This document shows positions 38,647 through 49,219 of a stretch of 64,000 nucleotides of DNA, piece after piece; within the stretch, counting starts at the first letter, position 1, and each line of letters begins with the position of its first letter. The stretch comes from Nocardia amamiensis. GTDB lineage: Bacteria > Actinomycetota > Actinomycetes > Mycobacteriales > Mycobacteriaceae. The stretch covers positions 62,001-126,000 of the forward strand of contig NZ_JADLQX010000004.1 of NCBI RefSeq assembly GCF_015477605.1, read 5' to 3'. Both the position numbers and the translations under genes were made by a program. Under the pieces are notes generated by a model that was not told the origin of the DNA, did not search any database, and saw only the letters and a list, made by a program, of their open reading frames with translations.

Positions 38647-38907
38647 CGAACAGTCTTTCTCTTCGGATGTGCCCCGGATCGGAACCAGCGCAATCTTTCC
38701 CGCTGTTATCGGATCCGTCCAATGGCGGGACGAGCACGCCGCCGCATGGCGATCCCAGAAGCCTGCCGCACGATTCGGACTCGGATCGTTGCGACCCGGA
38801 CACGATGCAGAACGACGCTAGACGAAGGCGGAGGTACGCACAGTGGGCGCTGCCGGACGCAATCCGTCCATAGCTCGCGCACGGCCGAAGCGAAGGTGGA
38901 GGTACGC

Positions 38908-39282
38908 CTAAACCGTGAAGCCGAGCGCGCGCAGCTGCTCGCGGCCGTCATCGGTGATCTTGTCCGGGCCCCACGGCGGCATCCAGACCCAGTTGATCTT
39001 CAGGTCCTCCACCAGTCCGCTGCGCACCAGCGCGTTGCGCGACTGGTCCTCGATCACGTCGGTGAGCGGGCAGGCCGCGGAGGTCAGCGTCATGTCCAGA
39101 ACGGCGACGTTGTCCTGCTCGACGCGCAGCCCGTAGACCAAGCCCAGGTCGACGACGTTGATGCCGAGTTCCGGGTCGACGACGTCGCGCATCGCCTCCT
39201 CGATATCCTCGAGGTGCTTGATCTCCTCGGCCGAGAGCTCGACCTGCTCGGCCGATTCGGTCGCCGGTGTCGTCTCACTCAT
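38908..39282 (-). CDS. sufT: SufT-like iron-sulfur assembly factor (MIP18/DUF59)
   Basis: 124 residues. The MIP18/DUF59 core has 'DIEEAMRDVVDPELGINVVD', 'LTSAACPLTDVIEDQ' with the conserved cysteine, and 'WMPPWGPDKITDDGREQLRA'. It is the last gene of the suf operon, corresponding to Rv1466, and helps Fe-S maturation. The start is ATG 39282, six bases after GGGG, overlapping the end of sufU by 8 bases. The ATG four codons upstream is an alternative. Confidence 0.92.
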   Translation of the reverse strand: MSETTPATESAEQVELSAEEIKHLEDIEEAMRDVVDPELGINVVDLGLVYGLRVEQDNVAVLDMTLTSAACPLTDVIEDQSRNALVRSGLVEDLKINWVWMPPWGPDKITDDGREQLRALGFTV

Positions 39283-39772
39283 GACGGTCCCCATTCTTCG
39301 GCAGGGCGCTGCCCATCGCGCGCTTGGTCTCTTCCGCGGAGGTTATCCGGACCACCGCGTCCTTGAACGCCATCCAGCCCAGCAGTGCGCATTTGACCCG
39401 CGCCGGGTACTTCGACACGCCTGCCAGCGCGATGCCGTCGCCGATCATGTCCTCATCGCCATCGATGGTGCCGCGGCTGGAGATCATCTCGCTGTAGGAG
39501 TCGACCACTTTCAGCGCCTGCTGCACCGGGAGCCCGATGACCTGATCGGTGAGGATCGAGGTGGCGGCCTGGCTGATCGAGCAGCCCTGCCCGTCGTAGG
39601 AGACGTCGGAGACGTCGCCGTTGTCGTCCAGCTGAACCCGCAGGGTCACCTCGTCGCCGCAGGTCGGGTTCACGTGGTGCACCTCGGCGCCGTACGGCTC
39701 GCGCAGCCCGCGGTGATGCGGGTGCTTGTAGTGGTCCAGGATCACTTCCTGGTACATCTGCTCCATGCGCAT
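39275..39772 (-). CDS. sufU: SufU zinc-dependent sulfurtransferase
   Basis: 165 residues. The zinc/sulfur ligands are Cys38 and Asp40 ('NPTCGDEV'), Cys64 ('GQGCSISQAA') and Cys128 ('VKCALLGWMAFKDA'), the Bacillus/Mycobacterium SufU pattern. It accepts persulfide from SufS and passes it to the SufBCD scaffold. It starts three bases after the sufS stop. Confidence 0.96.
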   Translation of the reverse strand: MRMEQMYQEVILDHYKHPHHRGLREPYGAEVHHVNPTCGDEVTLRVQLDDNGDVSDVSYDGQGCSISQAATSILTDQVIGLPVQQALKVVDSYSEMISSRGTIDGDEDMIGDGIALAGVSKYPARVKCALLGWMAFKDAVVRITSAEETKRAMGSALPKNGDRHE

Positions 39773-39775
39773 GGT

Positions 39776-41807
<2,032 letters not shown>

Positions 41808-41844
41808 CGAATTCGAATTCCTTAGTTGTAGAAGGTCTGGTTCG

Positions 41845-43056
41845 TCATGCACCGATAGCGGCGAGCTCGGCCTCGATGGCCGCCTCCAGCCGCTCCCGGA
41901 CCTCGGGTACCGCGATCTTCTGGATGATCTCGTGGAAGAACCCACGCACCACCAGACGGCGAGCGGCGTCCTCCGGGATGCCGCGGGCGCGCAGGTAGAA
42001 CAGCTGCTCGTCGTCGAACCGGCCGGTGGCGGACGCGTGTCCGGCACCGACGATCTCGCCGGTCTCGATCTCCAGGTTCGGCACCGAGTCGGCCCTGGCC
42101 CCGTCGGTGAGCACCAGGTTGCGGTTCACCTCGAAGGTATCGGTGCCCTCGGCCGCGGCGCGGATGAGCACGTCGCCCACCCACACGGTGCGGGCATCGC
42201 CCTTCGGCCCAGACGCGGAGCTTGCGGAGCGTCCATCGGACAGAGCCGGGTCGCCTTGCAGCGCACCCTTGTACAGCACCCTCGACTTGCAGTTCGGCAC
42301 CGCGTGATCGACCAGCAGGCGCTGTTCGAAGTGCTGGCCCGCGTCGGCGAAGTAGAGGCCGAGCAATTCCGCGTCGCCGCCGGGGCCGGCGTAGCGAACG
42401 TTCCCGGTCAGACGCACCAGGTCGCCGCCGAGGGTGACCGAGGTGTGCCGCAGGGTGGCGTCGCGGCCGAGCTGGGCGTGGTGCGCGGTGACGTGGACGG
42501 CGTCGTCGGCCCAGTCCTGCACGGCCACGACGGTCAGCCTGGCGGAGTCGCCGAGCACGAATTCAACGTTCTCGGCGTACGTTCCGCTGCCGCGCTGGTC
42601 GATGACCACGGTGGCATTGGCGAAGCGGTCCAAGCGGATCTGCAGGTGCCCGTAGGCGGTCTTGCCCTCGCCGGGACCGGTGATCGTGACGGTCACCGGC
42701 TCGGCGATCTCGGCCTCTTTGCCGACGGATACGATCGTGGCCTGCTCGAAGCCCGAATAGGCTTGCGCGGCAACGCGATCCGAAGGTACGCCACCCTGAC
42801 CGAGCCGGGCGTCGGCGCGGTCGACCGTCTCCACCGTCACGCCGTCGACCGCCGCGACCTCGACCGTCGCGCGGCCGTCGCGGACCGCGGTGCCGTCCTG
42901 CAGTCCGCGCAGGCGGCGCAGCGGCGTGAACCGCCACGCCTCGTCCTTGGCGGAGGGCACCTCGAAGGCGTTCACGTCGAACGAGGTGAAGACCTCGCCC
43001 TTGTTGATCGCAGGGGTACGAGCCTCAGCGGCTTCGGCAACGTTCTCGACGGCCAT
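41845..43056 (-). CDS. sufD: SufD, Fe-S scaffold component
   Basis: 403 residues. The N terminus ('KDEAWRFTPLRRLRGLQD') and the beta-helical core ending in 'EIVGAGHASATGRFDDEQLF', 'YLRARGIPEDAARRLVVRGF' and 'FHEII' are diagnostic. The internal segment 'GRSASSASGPKGDARTV' is an extended loop. Start and sufB stop overlap by one base (TGATG). Confidence 0.96.
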   Translation of the reverse strand: MAVENVAEAAEARTPAINKGEVFTSFDVNAFEVPSAKDEAWRFTPLRRLRGLQDGTAVRDGRATVEVAAVDGVTVETVDRADARLGQGGVPSDRVAAQAYSGFEQATIVSVGKEAEIAEPVTVTITGPGEGKTAYGHLQIRLDRFANATVVIDQRGSGTYAENVEFVLGDSARLTVVAVQDWADDAVHVTAHHAQLGRDATLRHTSVTLGGDLVRLTGNVRYAGPGGDAELLGLYFADAGQHFEQRLLVDHAVPNCKSRVLYKGALQGDPALSDGRSASSASGPKGDARTVWVGDVLIRAAAEGTDTFEVNRNLVLTDGARADSVPNLEIETGEIVGAGHASATGRFDDEQLFYLRARGIPEDAARRLVVRGFFHEIIQKIAVPEVRERLEAAIEAELAAIGA

Positions 43057-44492
43057 CAGCCGACGGCTCCTTCCATCTGCAGTTCGATCAGGCGGTTGAG
43101 CTCGAGCGCGTATTCCATGGGCAGTTCCTTGGCGATCGGCTCGACGAAGCCGCGCACCACCATGGCCATCGCCTCGTCCTCGGTGAGGCCGCGGCTCATC
43201 AGGTAGAACAGCTGGTCCTCCGAGACCTTGGAGACGGTCGCCTCGTGGCCCATCGTCACGTCGTCCTCGCGGATGTCGACGTAGGGGTAGGTGTCGGAGC
43301 GGCTGATCGTGTCGACCAGCAGCGCGTCGCACTTCACCGTGGACTTCGAGCCGTGCGCGCCCTTGTTCACCTGCACCAGGCCGCGGTAGGAGGCCCGGCC
43401 GCCGCCGCGCGCCACCGACTTCGACACGATGGTCGAGGAGGTGTGCGGGGCCAGGTGCAGCATCTTCGCGCCGGTGTCCTGGTGCTGGCCTTCACCGGCG
43501 AAGGCCACCGAGAGCACCTCGCCCTTGGCGTACTCGCCGGTCATCCAGACCGCGGGGTACTTCATGGTGACCTTGGAGCCGATGTTGCCGTCGATCCACT
43601 CCATGGTCGCGCCCGCCTCCGCCTTGGCCCGCTTGGTGACCAGGTTGTAGACGTTGTTCGACCAGTTCTGGATGGTGGTGTAGCGGCAGCGGCCGCCCTT
43701 CTTCACGATGATCTCCACCACCGCGGAGTGCAGCGAGTCCGACTTGTAGATCGGCGCGGTGCAGCCCTCGACGTAGTGCACGTAGGCGCCCTCGTCCACG
43801 ATGATCAGCGTCCGCTCGAACTGGCCCATGTTCTCGGTGTTGATCCGGAAGTAGGCCTGCAGCGGGATGTCGACGTGCACGCCCGGGGGCACGTAGATGA
43901 ACGAGCCACCCGACCACACCGCGGTGTTCAGCGCCGAGAACTTGTTGTCACCCGCCGGGATCACCGAGCCGAAGTACTGCCGGAAGATCTCCGGGTGCTC
44001 CTTGAGGCCGGTGTCGGTGTCCAGGAAGATCACGCCCTGGGCCTCCAGGTCCTCGCGGATCTGGTGGTAGACGACCTCGGACTCGTACTGGGCCGCAACA
44101 CCGGCGACCAGCCGCTGTTTCTCCGCCTCCGGGATGCCCAGCTTGTCGTAGGTGTTCTTGATGTCCTCCGGCAGCTCGTCCCAGGACGCGGCCTGCTTCT
44201 CGGTGGAGCGCACGAAGTATTTGATGTTGTCGAAGTCGATGCCCTCGAGGTTGGAGCCCCACATCGGCATCGGCTTGCGATCGAAGATGCGCAGCGCCTT
44301 GAGCCGCTGCTCGAGCATCCATACCGGCTCGTTCTTCTTCGCCGAGATGTCGCGGACAACCGCCTCGGACAGACCTCGTTGCGCGCTGGCGCCGGCCACA
44401 TCCGAATCGGCCCAGCCGTAACCGTATTTACCCAGCGAGGCGATGGCCTCTTCCTGGGTGAGCGGTTGCACCTGGTCGGTGGTCGTCGTCAT
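43056..44492 (-). CDS. sufB: SufB, Fe-S scaffold component
   Basis: 478 residues, uninterrupted: the intein carried by M. tuberculosis SufB is absent. Conserved parts include '[12 protein letters not shown]', '[20 protein letters not shown]', '[20 protein letters not shown]' with the cluster-related Cys, and '[20 protein letters not shown]'. AAGGAG lies six bases before the ATG, which overlaps the sufR stop by four bases. Confidence 0.97.
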   Translation of the reverse strand: MTTTTDQVQPLTQEEAIASLGKYGYGWADSDVAGASAQRGLSEAVVRDISAKKNEPVWMLEQRLKALRIFDRKPMPMWGSNLEGIDFDNIKYFVRSTEKQAASWDELPEDIKNTYDKLGIPEAEKQRLVAGVAAQYESEVVYHQIREDLEAQGVIFLDTDTGLKEHPEIFRQYFGSVIPAGDNKFSALNTAVWSGGSFIYVPPGVHVDIPLQAYFRINTENMGQFERTLIIVDEGAYVHYVEGCTAPIYKSDSLHSAVVEIIVKKGGRCRYTTIQNWSNNVYNLVTKRAKAEAGATMEWIDGNIGSKVTMKYPAVWMTGEYAKGEVLSVAFAGEGQHQDTGAKMLHLAPHTSSTIVSKSVARGGGRASYRGLVQVNKGAHGSKSTVKCDALLVDTISRSDTYPYVDIREDDVTMGHEATVSKVSEDQLFYLMSRGLTEDEAMAMVVRGFVEPIAKELPMEYALELNRLIELQMEGAVG

Positions 44493-45298
44493 TCGGCACT
44501 CCTTCCGGAGTCGTTCGTTCGTACCGCTGCGGGCTGTGCAGCGGTTTGTGCTGACGTTGTGGTGTGGGCTACCGGTGGCACCACCAGCGGCACGTGCGTG
44601 GTGCACGCGCAGTCGCCGTTGGCGATCGTCGCCAGCCGCTGCACATGCGTGCCGAGCAACTCGCGGAACGCCTCGAGTTCGGCCGCGCACAACTGCGGGA
44701 ACTCCTCGGCGACGTGCGAGACCGGGCAGTGGTGCTGGCAGATCTGCACGCCCGCGCCCACCTTGCGGGTGGTGGCGGCGAAACCGGCGTCGGTGAACGC
44801 ATCGGCGATCTCCTCGGCCTTGGCCTCGGTCTGCTCCGGAGTGTGCTCCGCGACCGGTTCGATCCCGGCCACGATAGTGCGTGCCCGCTGGCGGGCGAAC
44901 TCGGTGATGGCCTGTTCGCCGCCGATCTTGCCGAGCTGCCGCATGGCCGCTCCGGCCAGATCGTCGTAGGCGTGGCCCAGTTTGCCTCGGCCCGCCGCGG
45001 TGAGCTGGTATTGCTTGGCCGGTCGACCGCGACCCTTCTGCTGCCACGGCGCCGATCGGCCGGCTCGTGCCTGACCGGACTCGATCAGGGCGTCCAGGTG
45101 CCTGCGCACGCCTGCCGGGGCCAGGCCCAGCCGGTTCCCGATGGCGGTCGCGGTGATCGGCCCTTCCTCCAGCAGCAACTGGACGATGGCCGCCCGGGTA
45201 TGTCCCTCGCCGCCGACCGTCGCGGGCGCAGCAGTCGACCCGGCGCCGGCCCTGCGACCGGTTCGCGCGTCTTCTCTCCGCAAACCCACGGTTTTCAC
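44489..45298 (-). CDS. sufR: SufR, iron-sulfur-sensing repressor of the suf operon
   Basis: 269 residues. The winged helix ('[20 protein letters not shown]', '[20 protein letters not shown]') is followed by a C-terminal Fe-S domain with Cys187, Cys191 and Cys204 ('[18 protein letters not shown]') and Cys230/Cys232. This corresponds to Rv1460. It heads the operon sufR-B-D-C-S-U-T. The GTG at 45298 is taken as start because the protein-like sequence begins there; GTG 45289 is also possible. The probable operator overlaps this start codon, implying autoregulation. Confidence 0.93.
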   Translation of the reverse strand: MKTVGLRREDARTGRRAGAGSTAAPATVGGEGHTRAAIVQLLLEEGPITATAIGNRLGLAPAGVRRHLDALIESGQARAGRSAPWQQKGRGRPAKQYQLTAAGRGKLGHAYDDLAGAAMRQLGKIGGEQAITEFARQRARTIVAGIEPVAEHTPEQTEAKAEEIADAFTDAGFAATTRKVGAGVQICQHHCPVSHVAEEFPQLCAAELEAFRELLGTHVQRLATIANGDCACTTHVPLVVPPVAHTTTSAQTAAQPAAVRTNDSGRSAE

Positions 45299-45309
45299 AA
45301 CATCAGTGT
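45295..45309 (-). promoter_or_regulatory. SufR operator candidate
   Basis: Minus strand ACACT-GATGT-TGTGA matches the mycobacterial SufR inverted repeat as I recall it (ACACT-N5-TGTGA). It overlaps the sufR start codon and lies just downstream of a -10-like TAGATT (45333-45328). Confidence 0.65.
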
Positions 45310-45327
45310 GGCGGAATTCGTTCCCGA

Positions 45328-45333
45328 AATCTA
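45328..45333 (-). promoter_or_regulatory. Candidate -10 of the suf operon
   Basis: TAGATT on the minus strand, about 30 bases before the sufR GTG, so a start near 45320 would put the operator at about +11 to +25. A GTGAAC-like -35 lies about 15 bases upstream. Confidence 0.35.
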
Positions 45334-45575
45334 ATAAGGGTGCCCTGAGTTCACTACCCGAGTGACCTGCGCGAATTCCGCCGCGCCGCGCGTCCCCACG
45401 GGAGGGCCGCCTACCCGCCACCTATACCCGCATACCCCCGGCTGACCTGGGGATAGGCACTGCTGAACAAGACCGGTCGGCGACCACCGACAGGTCCTCG
45501 CCAAGGGCGAGCGCGACCGGCATGGTGTCCGGCGCGGTGCCGAGCGCATGGAGTGCGATTGGTCACAAGCGGCGT

Positions 45576-46595
45576 TCACCGCACGGCGACCAGCTTCATC
45601 GGCGTCTCCAAAAGCGCGTCCACGGATTCGTCCCACGCGACCGTGGCGGTCGTGACGAGCGCCGGATCGAAGCGGCCCGCGGCTACCAGATCGAGGACCG
45701 CCGGAATGACCGGACGGACGTGTGCGCGGCCGGTGTGGAAAGTGCAGCAGCGGGTGTACATATCGAGGATCGGCAGGGCGACGTCCTGCAATTGGACGCT
45801 GACGCTGGTGCACCAGCCGTCGTAGGCGGTCGCGTCGATCGCCGCGCGCAGCGCCTTCGCCCCGCCCGCCGCCTCCACGATGATCGGGAACCGGCCGACA
45901 CGAGCCTCCCGCGGCCCCTCGATCGCCTCCGCGCCGAGCGAGTTCGCGATCTCCAACCGCTCCGCGGAGTCGTCGAGATAGACGACACGAGCGGAGCCGA
46001 GGGCGACCGCGAGCCCGGCGGCGTACAGGCCGATGGAGGGGGCGGCGGGGCCGCCGATCACCAGGACCTCGGCACCCGGATCGGCGGCGAGTTGCGGCCC
46101 GACGGAGCGATAGGCATCCGGGATGTTGTCGCTGGCGCTGGCCACGGCGACCGGATCGACGCCGGACGGTAGCGGCACCAGCATGGCGTCGGCGTGTGGC
46201 ACCAGGGCCAGGTCGGCCCACAACCCGCCCCAGTCCAGCCCGCCCATGGCGCCCAGCCCGAAGGTGGACAGCGGCGGATGGCTGCGGCAGTTGCCGGTTC
46301 GTCCTCGCGCGCACGACCGGCAACTGCCGCAGGAAATCTGGAAGGGCACGACTACCCGATCGCCCACGGCGACGCTGCGGACCTCCGGCCCGACCGCGAC
46401 CACCTCGGCGACGCCCTCGTGCCCGAACGGGTACGGCCCGGGCAGCGGGAACGCCCCACGTAGGACGGCGGGGTCGATGTCGCAGGTGGCCAGTGCGACC
46501 GGCCGTACCAGTGCCTGGCCGGGCCCGCTCAGTTCAGGTTCCGGATGTTCTTCCCAGCGCAGTTCGCCGGGACCGGTGAGCATCAGACGCTTCAT
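45576..46595 (-). CDS. Zinc-dependent alcohol dehydrogenase (MDR family)
   Basis: 339 residues. The catalytic-zinc region is 'LATCDIDPAVLRG' plus 'GPYPFGHEGVAEV', and the structural-zinc loop 'CGSCRSCARGRTGNC' has four cysteines. The nucleotide-binding segment is 'VLVIGGPAAPSIGLYAAG', which lacks the usual GxGxxG. Substrate unknown. It lies downstream of a TetR gene on the same strand, with an 18-bp palindrome between them. Confidence 0.9.
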   Translation of the reverse strand: MKRLMLTGPGELRWEEHPEPELSGPGQALVRPVALATCDIDPAVLRGAFPLPGPYPFGHEGVAEVVAVGPEVRSVAVGDRVVVPFQISCGSCRSCARGRTGNCRSHPPLSTFGLGAMGGLDWGGLWADLALVPHADAMLVPLPSGVDPVAVASASDNIPDAYRSVGPQLAADPGAEVLVIGGPAAPSIGLYAAGLAVALGSARVVYLDDSAERLEIANSLGAEAIEGPREARVGRFPIIVEAAGGAKALRAAIDATAYDGWCTSVSVQLQDVALPILDMYTRCCTFHTGRAHVRPVIPAVLDLVAAGRFDPALVTTATVAWDESVDALLETPMKLVAVR

Positions 46596-46608
46596 CGTCC
46601 GAGTGTCG

Positions 46609-46626
46609 CTAGAACGTTCTTTCTAG
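46609..46626. promoter_or_regulatory. Palindrome between tetR and adh, operator candidate
   Basis: CTAGAA and TTCTAG are separated by six bases, with an inner perfect AGAACGTTCT at 46611-46620. It lies 14-31 bases before the alcohol dehydrogenase ATG, where a repressor would cover the promoter. Confidence 0.55.
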
Positions 46627-46634
46627 TCAAGGCT

Positions 46635-47288
46635 TTACGCCGAATCATCCTGTTCGAAAGGCATTTCCCGGCCCGCGCGCGCCCCAGGGACCGGCGCATC
46701 GCCTGGCGGCGACCCGGCGACGCTCGCGGCGAACGTCGACCGGATCAGCCGCTCCATGGAATCCGCGACGGTCCGCAACGGCGCGTCCGACTGCCTGATC
46801 CGGGCCAGAATCGTGGCGCCTTCGTAGGCGGCAACGACGGTGGTGGCCAACGCCGCGGCGTCCTCCCCGCCTAGGCCGAGTTCGGTGAGCAGCCCGGCGA
46901 AGGCGTGCTCCATGGTGTCGAAAGCGGTCACACAGGCCGAGCGCACCGCGTCGACGTCGCTGCCGCCGTCCAGCGCGGGCGTGCCGATCGGGCACCCGTC
47001 GGTCCAGTCCGAGTCCGCCAGCTTGGCGACCATGAATTCGAACAGCGTCGCCATGGTGGCGAACACGTCGTTCGGAGCCTGCCGGATCATCCGGCCGGTC
47101 AACATCCCGGTGCCGGTGATCGCGGCGACCGCGATCTCCTCCTTACCGCCGGGGAAGTGGTGGTAGATCGAGCCGTACGGCAGTTCGGCCGCTTCACTCA
47201 ACGCTTTCAGCCCGAACCCGTGATACCCGTGCCGCGCCAGCAGCCCGCACGCGGCGACCTCGATCCGCCGTCTGGACTCCGAAACCAT
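46635..47288 (-). CDS. TetR-family regulator (LmrA/YxaF-like)
   Basis: 217 residues. The helix-turn-helix is in 'ACGLLARHGYHGFGLKALSE' and 'ELPYGSIYHHFPGGKEE'. The C-terminal domain has 'DGCPIGTPALDGGSDVD' and 'MERLIRSTFAA', as in LmrA/QacR-like TetR_C proteins. It probably controls the alcohol dehydrogenase gene 39 bases downstream. The ATG at 47288 begins at the usual distance from the helix-turn-helix; no ribosome site is visible. Confidence 0.88.
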   Translation of the reverse strand: MVSESRRRIEVAACGLLARHGYHGFGLKALSEAAELPYGSIYHHFPGGKEEIAVAAITGTGMLTGRMIRQAPNDVFATMATLFEFMVAKLADSDWTDGCPIGTPALDGGSDVDAVRSACVTAFDTMEHAFAGLLTELGLGGEDAAALATTVVAAYEGATILARIRQSDAPLRTVADSMERLIRSTFAASVAGSPPGDAPVPGARAGREMPFEQDDSA

Positions 47289-47369
47289 GCGTCGATTGTG
47301 CCCCGCGAACGGGAGGGGTCCGATCGGAACGAGCGGTGCCCGTTCGCGGTGGGCGACCGCCACCCGAAC

Positions 47370-47375
47370 TAGGCT
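47370..47375 (+). promoter_or_regulatory. Candidate -10 hexamer of mptB
   Basis: TAGGCT lies seven bases before the GTG at 47383, with no ribosome site. A leaderless start is likely. Confidence 0.5.
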
Positions 47376-47382
47376 TCGTCTC

Positions 47383-49065
47383 GTGGCGGTACTGGAGGGC
47401 GCGCGGCGCAGGACACTGGCGTTCGGGCGCCGGGCACTCGGACTCGACGTGCCCACGCCCGATCACACGATCGCGGTGCTGCATCGGGACGAATCGGAAG
47501 TGCCGGGTCTCGATCGCAAAGAGCTGGCGCAGCTGGACCGGATCCGCCTGATGGGCGCGACGGGCACGGTGCTGATGGCGATCAGCGCGCTCGGCATCGG
47601 CGCGCAGCCGGTGCACCAGAACCCGACCTCCGGCGTCCGCGTGCTCGGCATCTTCGCCCGCGCGCACACCGGCTCGCTGGCCATGTGCATGACCGGCACC
47701 GTCGTGGTGGTGCTGGCCTGGCTGCTGCTGGGGCGGTTCGCGGTGGGCGGCATCGGCGGCTCCCCCGTCCACCGGCTGACCCGCTCGCAACTGGATCGCA
47801 CGCTGTTGCTGTGGATCATCCCGCTCAGCGTGGCGCCACCGCTGTTCAGCAACGACGTGTACTCCTATCTGGCGCAGAGCGAGATCGCCGCGCGCGGCAT
47901 CGATCCCTATGAGGAGGGGCCGGTCGCTGGGTTGGGGATCGACAACGTCCTCACCAACAACGTTCCGACAATTTGGCGTGATACTCCCGCGCCCTACGGG
48001 CCGCTATTCCTCTGGATCGGTCGCGGAATCGCCGAACTCACCGGCGACAACATCATCGCGGGCGTCTGGGTGCACCGGCTGCTGGCGCTCGGTGGTGTCG
48101 CGCTGATCGTCTGGGCGCTGCCGCGGCTGTCGGTGCGCTGCGGCGTCGCGCCGGTGAGCGCGCTGTGGCTCGGCGCGGCGAACCCGCTGGTGCTGTTCCA
48201 TCTGGTCGGCGGCGTGCACAACGACGCGCTCATGCTCGGGCTGATGCTGGCCGGACTCGAGCTCTGTCTGCGCGCGATCGAGGACACCCACCCGTTCGAC
48301 GGCCGCGCCTACGCTTGGCTGATCAGCGGCGCGGTCATCATCACGCTCTCCTCGACGATCAAGTTCACCTCGATCATCGCGCTCGGCTTCGTCGGAATGG
48401 CGCTGGCCCGGCGCTGGGGCGCCACACTGCGCACCGTCGCCATCGCGGCCGCCATGCTGGGCGCGATCGCCATCGGCACAACTCTTTTCATCAGTTCGGT
48501 CAGTGGGCTCGGCTTCGGCTGGATCTACACCCTCAACACGGCCAGCGTGGTGCGCAGCTGGATGTCGCTGCCGACCGTGCTCGGCATCATCACCGGATTC
48601 GGCGGCGTGCTGCTCGGACTCGGCGACCACACCACCGCGCTGCTGAGCATCACCCGCCCGATCGCGGCGCTGGTCGCGGCCTTCTTCACCGTGCGCATGC
48701 TGGTGGCCACCGGAACGGGGCGGCTGCACGCGGTGGGCGCGCTCGGCGTGGCGCTGGGCGCCATCGTGCTGCTGTTCCCGGTCGTGCAGCCGTGGTATCT
48801 GCTGTGGGCGATCGTGCCGATGGCAGCGTGGGCCACCCGGCCGGTGTTCCGCGTTCCGGCGGTGGCGTTCTCGGCGGTCGTGAGCGTGATCCTGATGCCG
48901 CGCGGCGCCAACCTCGAGGTGTTCCAGATCGTGGGCGCCGCCATCGCCACCCTGATCGTCGGGGTGCTGTTCATCGTGATCACGCGCAACGCGCTGCCCT
49001 GGCGTGGGCAGACGGGGGTGTCGGCTCCGTCACAGGTGCCCACTGCTTACGGTGTGAGATCGTGA
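47383..49065 (+). CDS. mptB: Polyprenol-phosphate-mannose-dependent alpha-1,6-mannosyltransferase
   Basis: 560 residues with about 12 membrane helices, GT-C fold. The loop after the second or third helix carries 'LFSNDVYSYLAQSEIAARGI' and 'NDALMLGLMLAG', typical of MptA/MptB enzymes that build the mannan core of lipomannan on the outer face of the membrane. The position beside sufR matches Rv1459c. GTG 47383 is supported by the leaderless -10 and by the N-terminal homology ('TPDHTIAVLHRDE'). Its stop overlaps the first of two mini-ORFs. Confidence 0.92.
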   Translation: MAVLEGARRRTLAFGRRALGLDVPTPDHTIAVLHRDESEVPGLDRKELAQLDRIRLMGATGTVLMAISALGIGAQPVHQNPTSGVRVLGIFARAHTGSLAMCMTGTVVVVLAWLLLGRFAVGGIGGSPVHRLTRSQLDRTLLLWIIPLSVAPPLFSNDVYSYLAQSEIAARGIDPYEEGPVAGLGIDNVLTNNVPTIWRDTPAPYGPLFLWIGRGIAELTGDNIIAGVWVHRLLALGGVALIVWALPRLSVRCGVAPVSALWLGAANPLVLFHLVGGVHNDALMLGLMLAGLELCLRAIEDTHPFDGRAYAWLISGAVIITLSSTIKFTSIIALGFVGMALARRWGATLRTVAIAAAMLGAIAIGTTLFISSVSGLGFGWIYTLNTASVVRSWMSLPTVLGIITGFGGVLLGLGDHTTALLSITRPIAALVAAFFTVRMLVATGTGRLHAVGALGVALGAIVLLFPVVQPWYLLWAIVPMAAWATRPVFRVPAVAFSAVVSVILMPRGANLEVFQIVGAAIATLIVGVLFIVITRNALPWRGQTGVSAPSQVPTAYGVRS

Positions 49066-49142
49066 CCCAGCGCGGCGAGGGAACCATTGACACAGCACCA
49101 ACGGGCGCGACGCAGCCGAGCGCCGGCGAGGCGGAGTCGTGA
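49062..49142 (+). CDS. Mini-ORF 1, 26 residues, translationally chained
   Basis: The GTG overlaps the mptB stop and its own stop overlaps the GTG of mini-ORF 2 (GTGA both times). The peptide contains 'DTAPTGATQPSAGEAES', shared with mini-ORF 2 apart from single replacements. It could be a real peptide, a translational relay, or a by-product of a dispersed repeat. Confidence 0.3.
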   Translation: MTQRGEGTIDTAPTGATQPSAGEAES

Positions 49143-49215
49143 CGGAGCGCAGCGAGGGACCCTGCAACACAGCACCTACCGGCGCGACGCAGCCGAGCGC
49201 GAACGAGGCGGAGTC
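49062..49215 (+). repeat. Two tandem 77-bp repeats between mptB and the ABC transporter
   Basis: Copies 49062-49138 and 49139-49215 are exactly 77 bases each and mostly identical, best conserved in 'GGCGCGACGCAGCCGAGCGC' and the end 'GAGGCGGAGTC'. Each begins with GTGAC and runs into the GTGAC of the next, the third being the ABC ATPase start. Confidence 0.9.
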
Positions 49216-49219
49216 GTGA
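49139..49219 (+). CDS. Mini-ORF 2, 26 residues, translationally chained
   Basis: Second copy of the unit. The GTG overlaps the stop of mini-ORF 1, and its TGA overlaps the GTG of the ABC ATPase. The sequence contains 'NTAPTGATQPSANEAES', with one cysteine not present in copy 1. Confidence 0.3.
   Translation: MTERSEGPCNTAPTGATQPSANEAES

Noticed and set aside
43056..44492. Intein in SufB
   Set aside because: The M. tuberculosis protein has one, but this reading frame is continuous at 478 residues with no intein splicing blocks.
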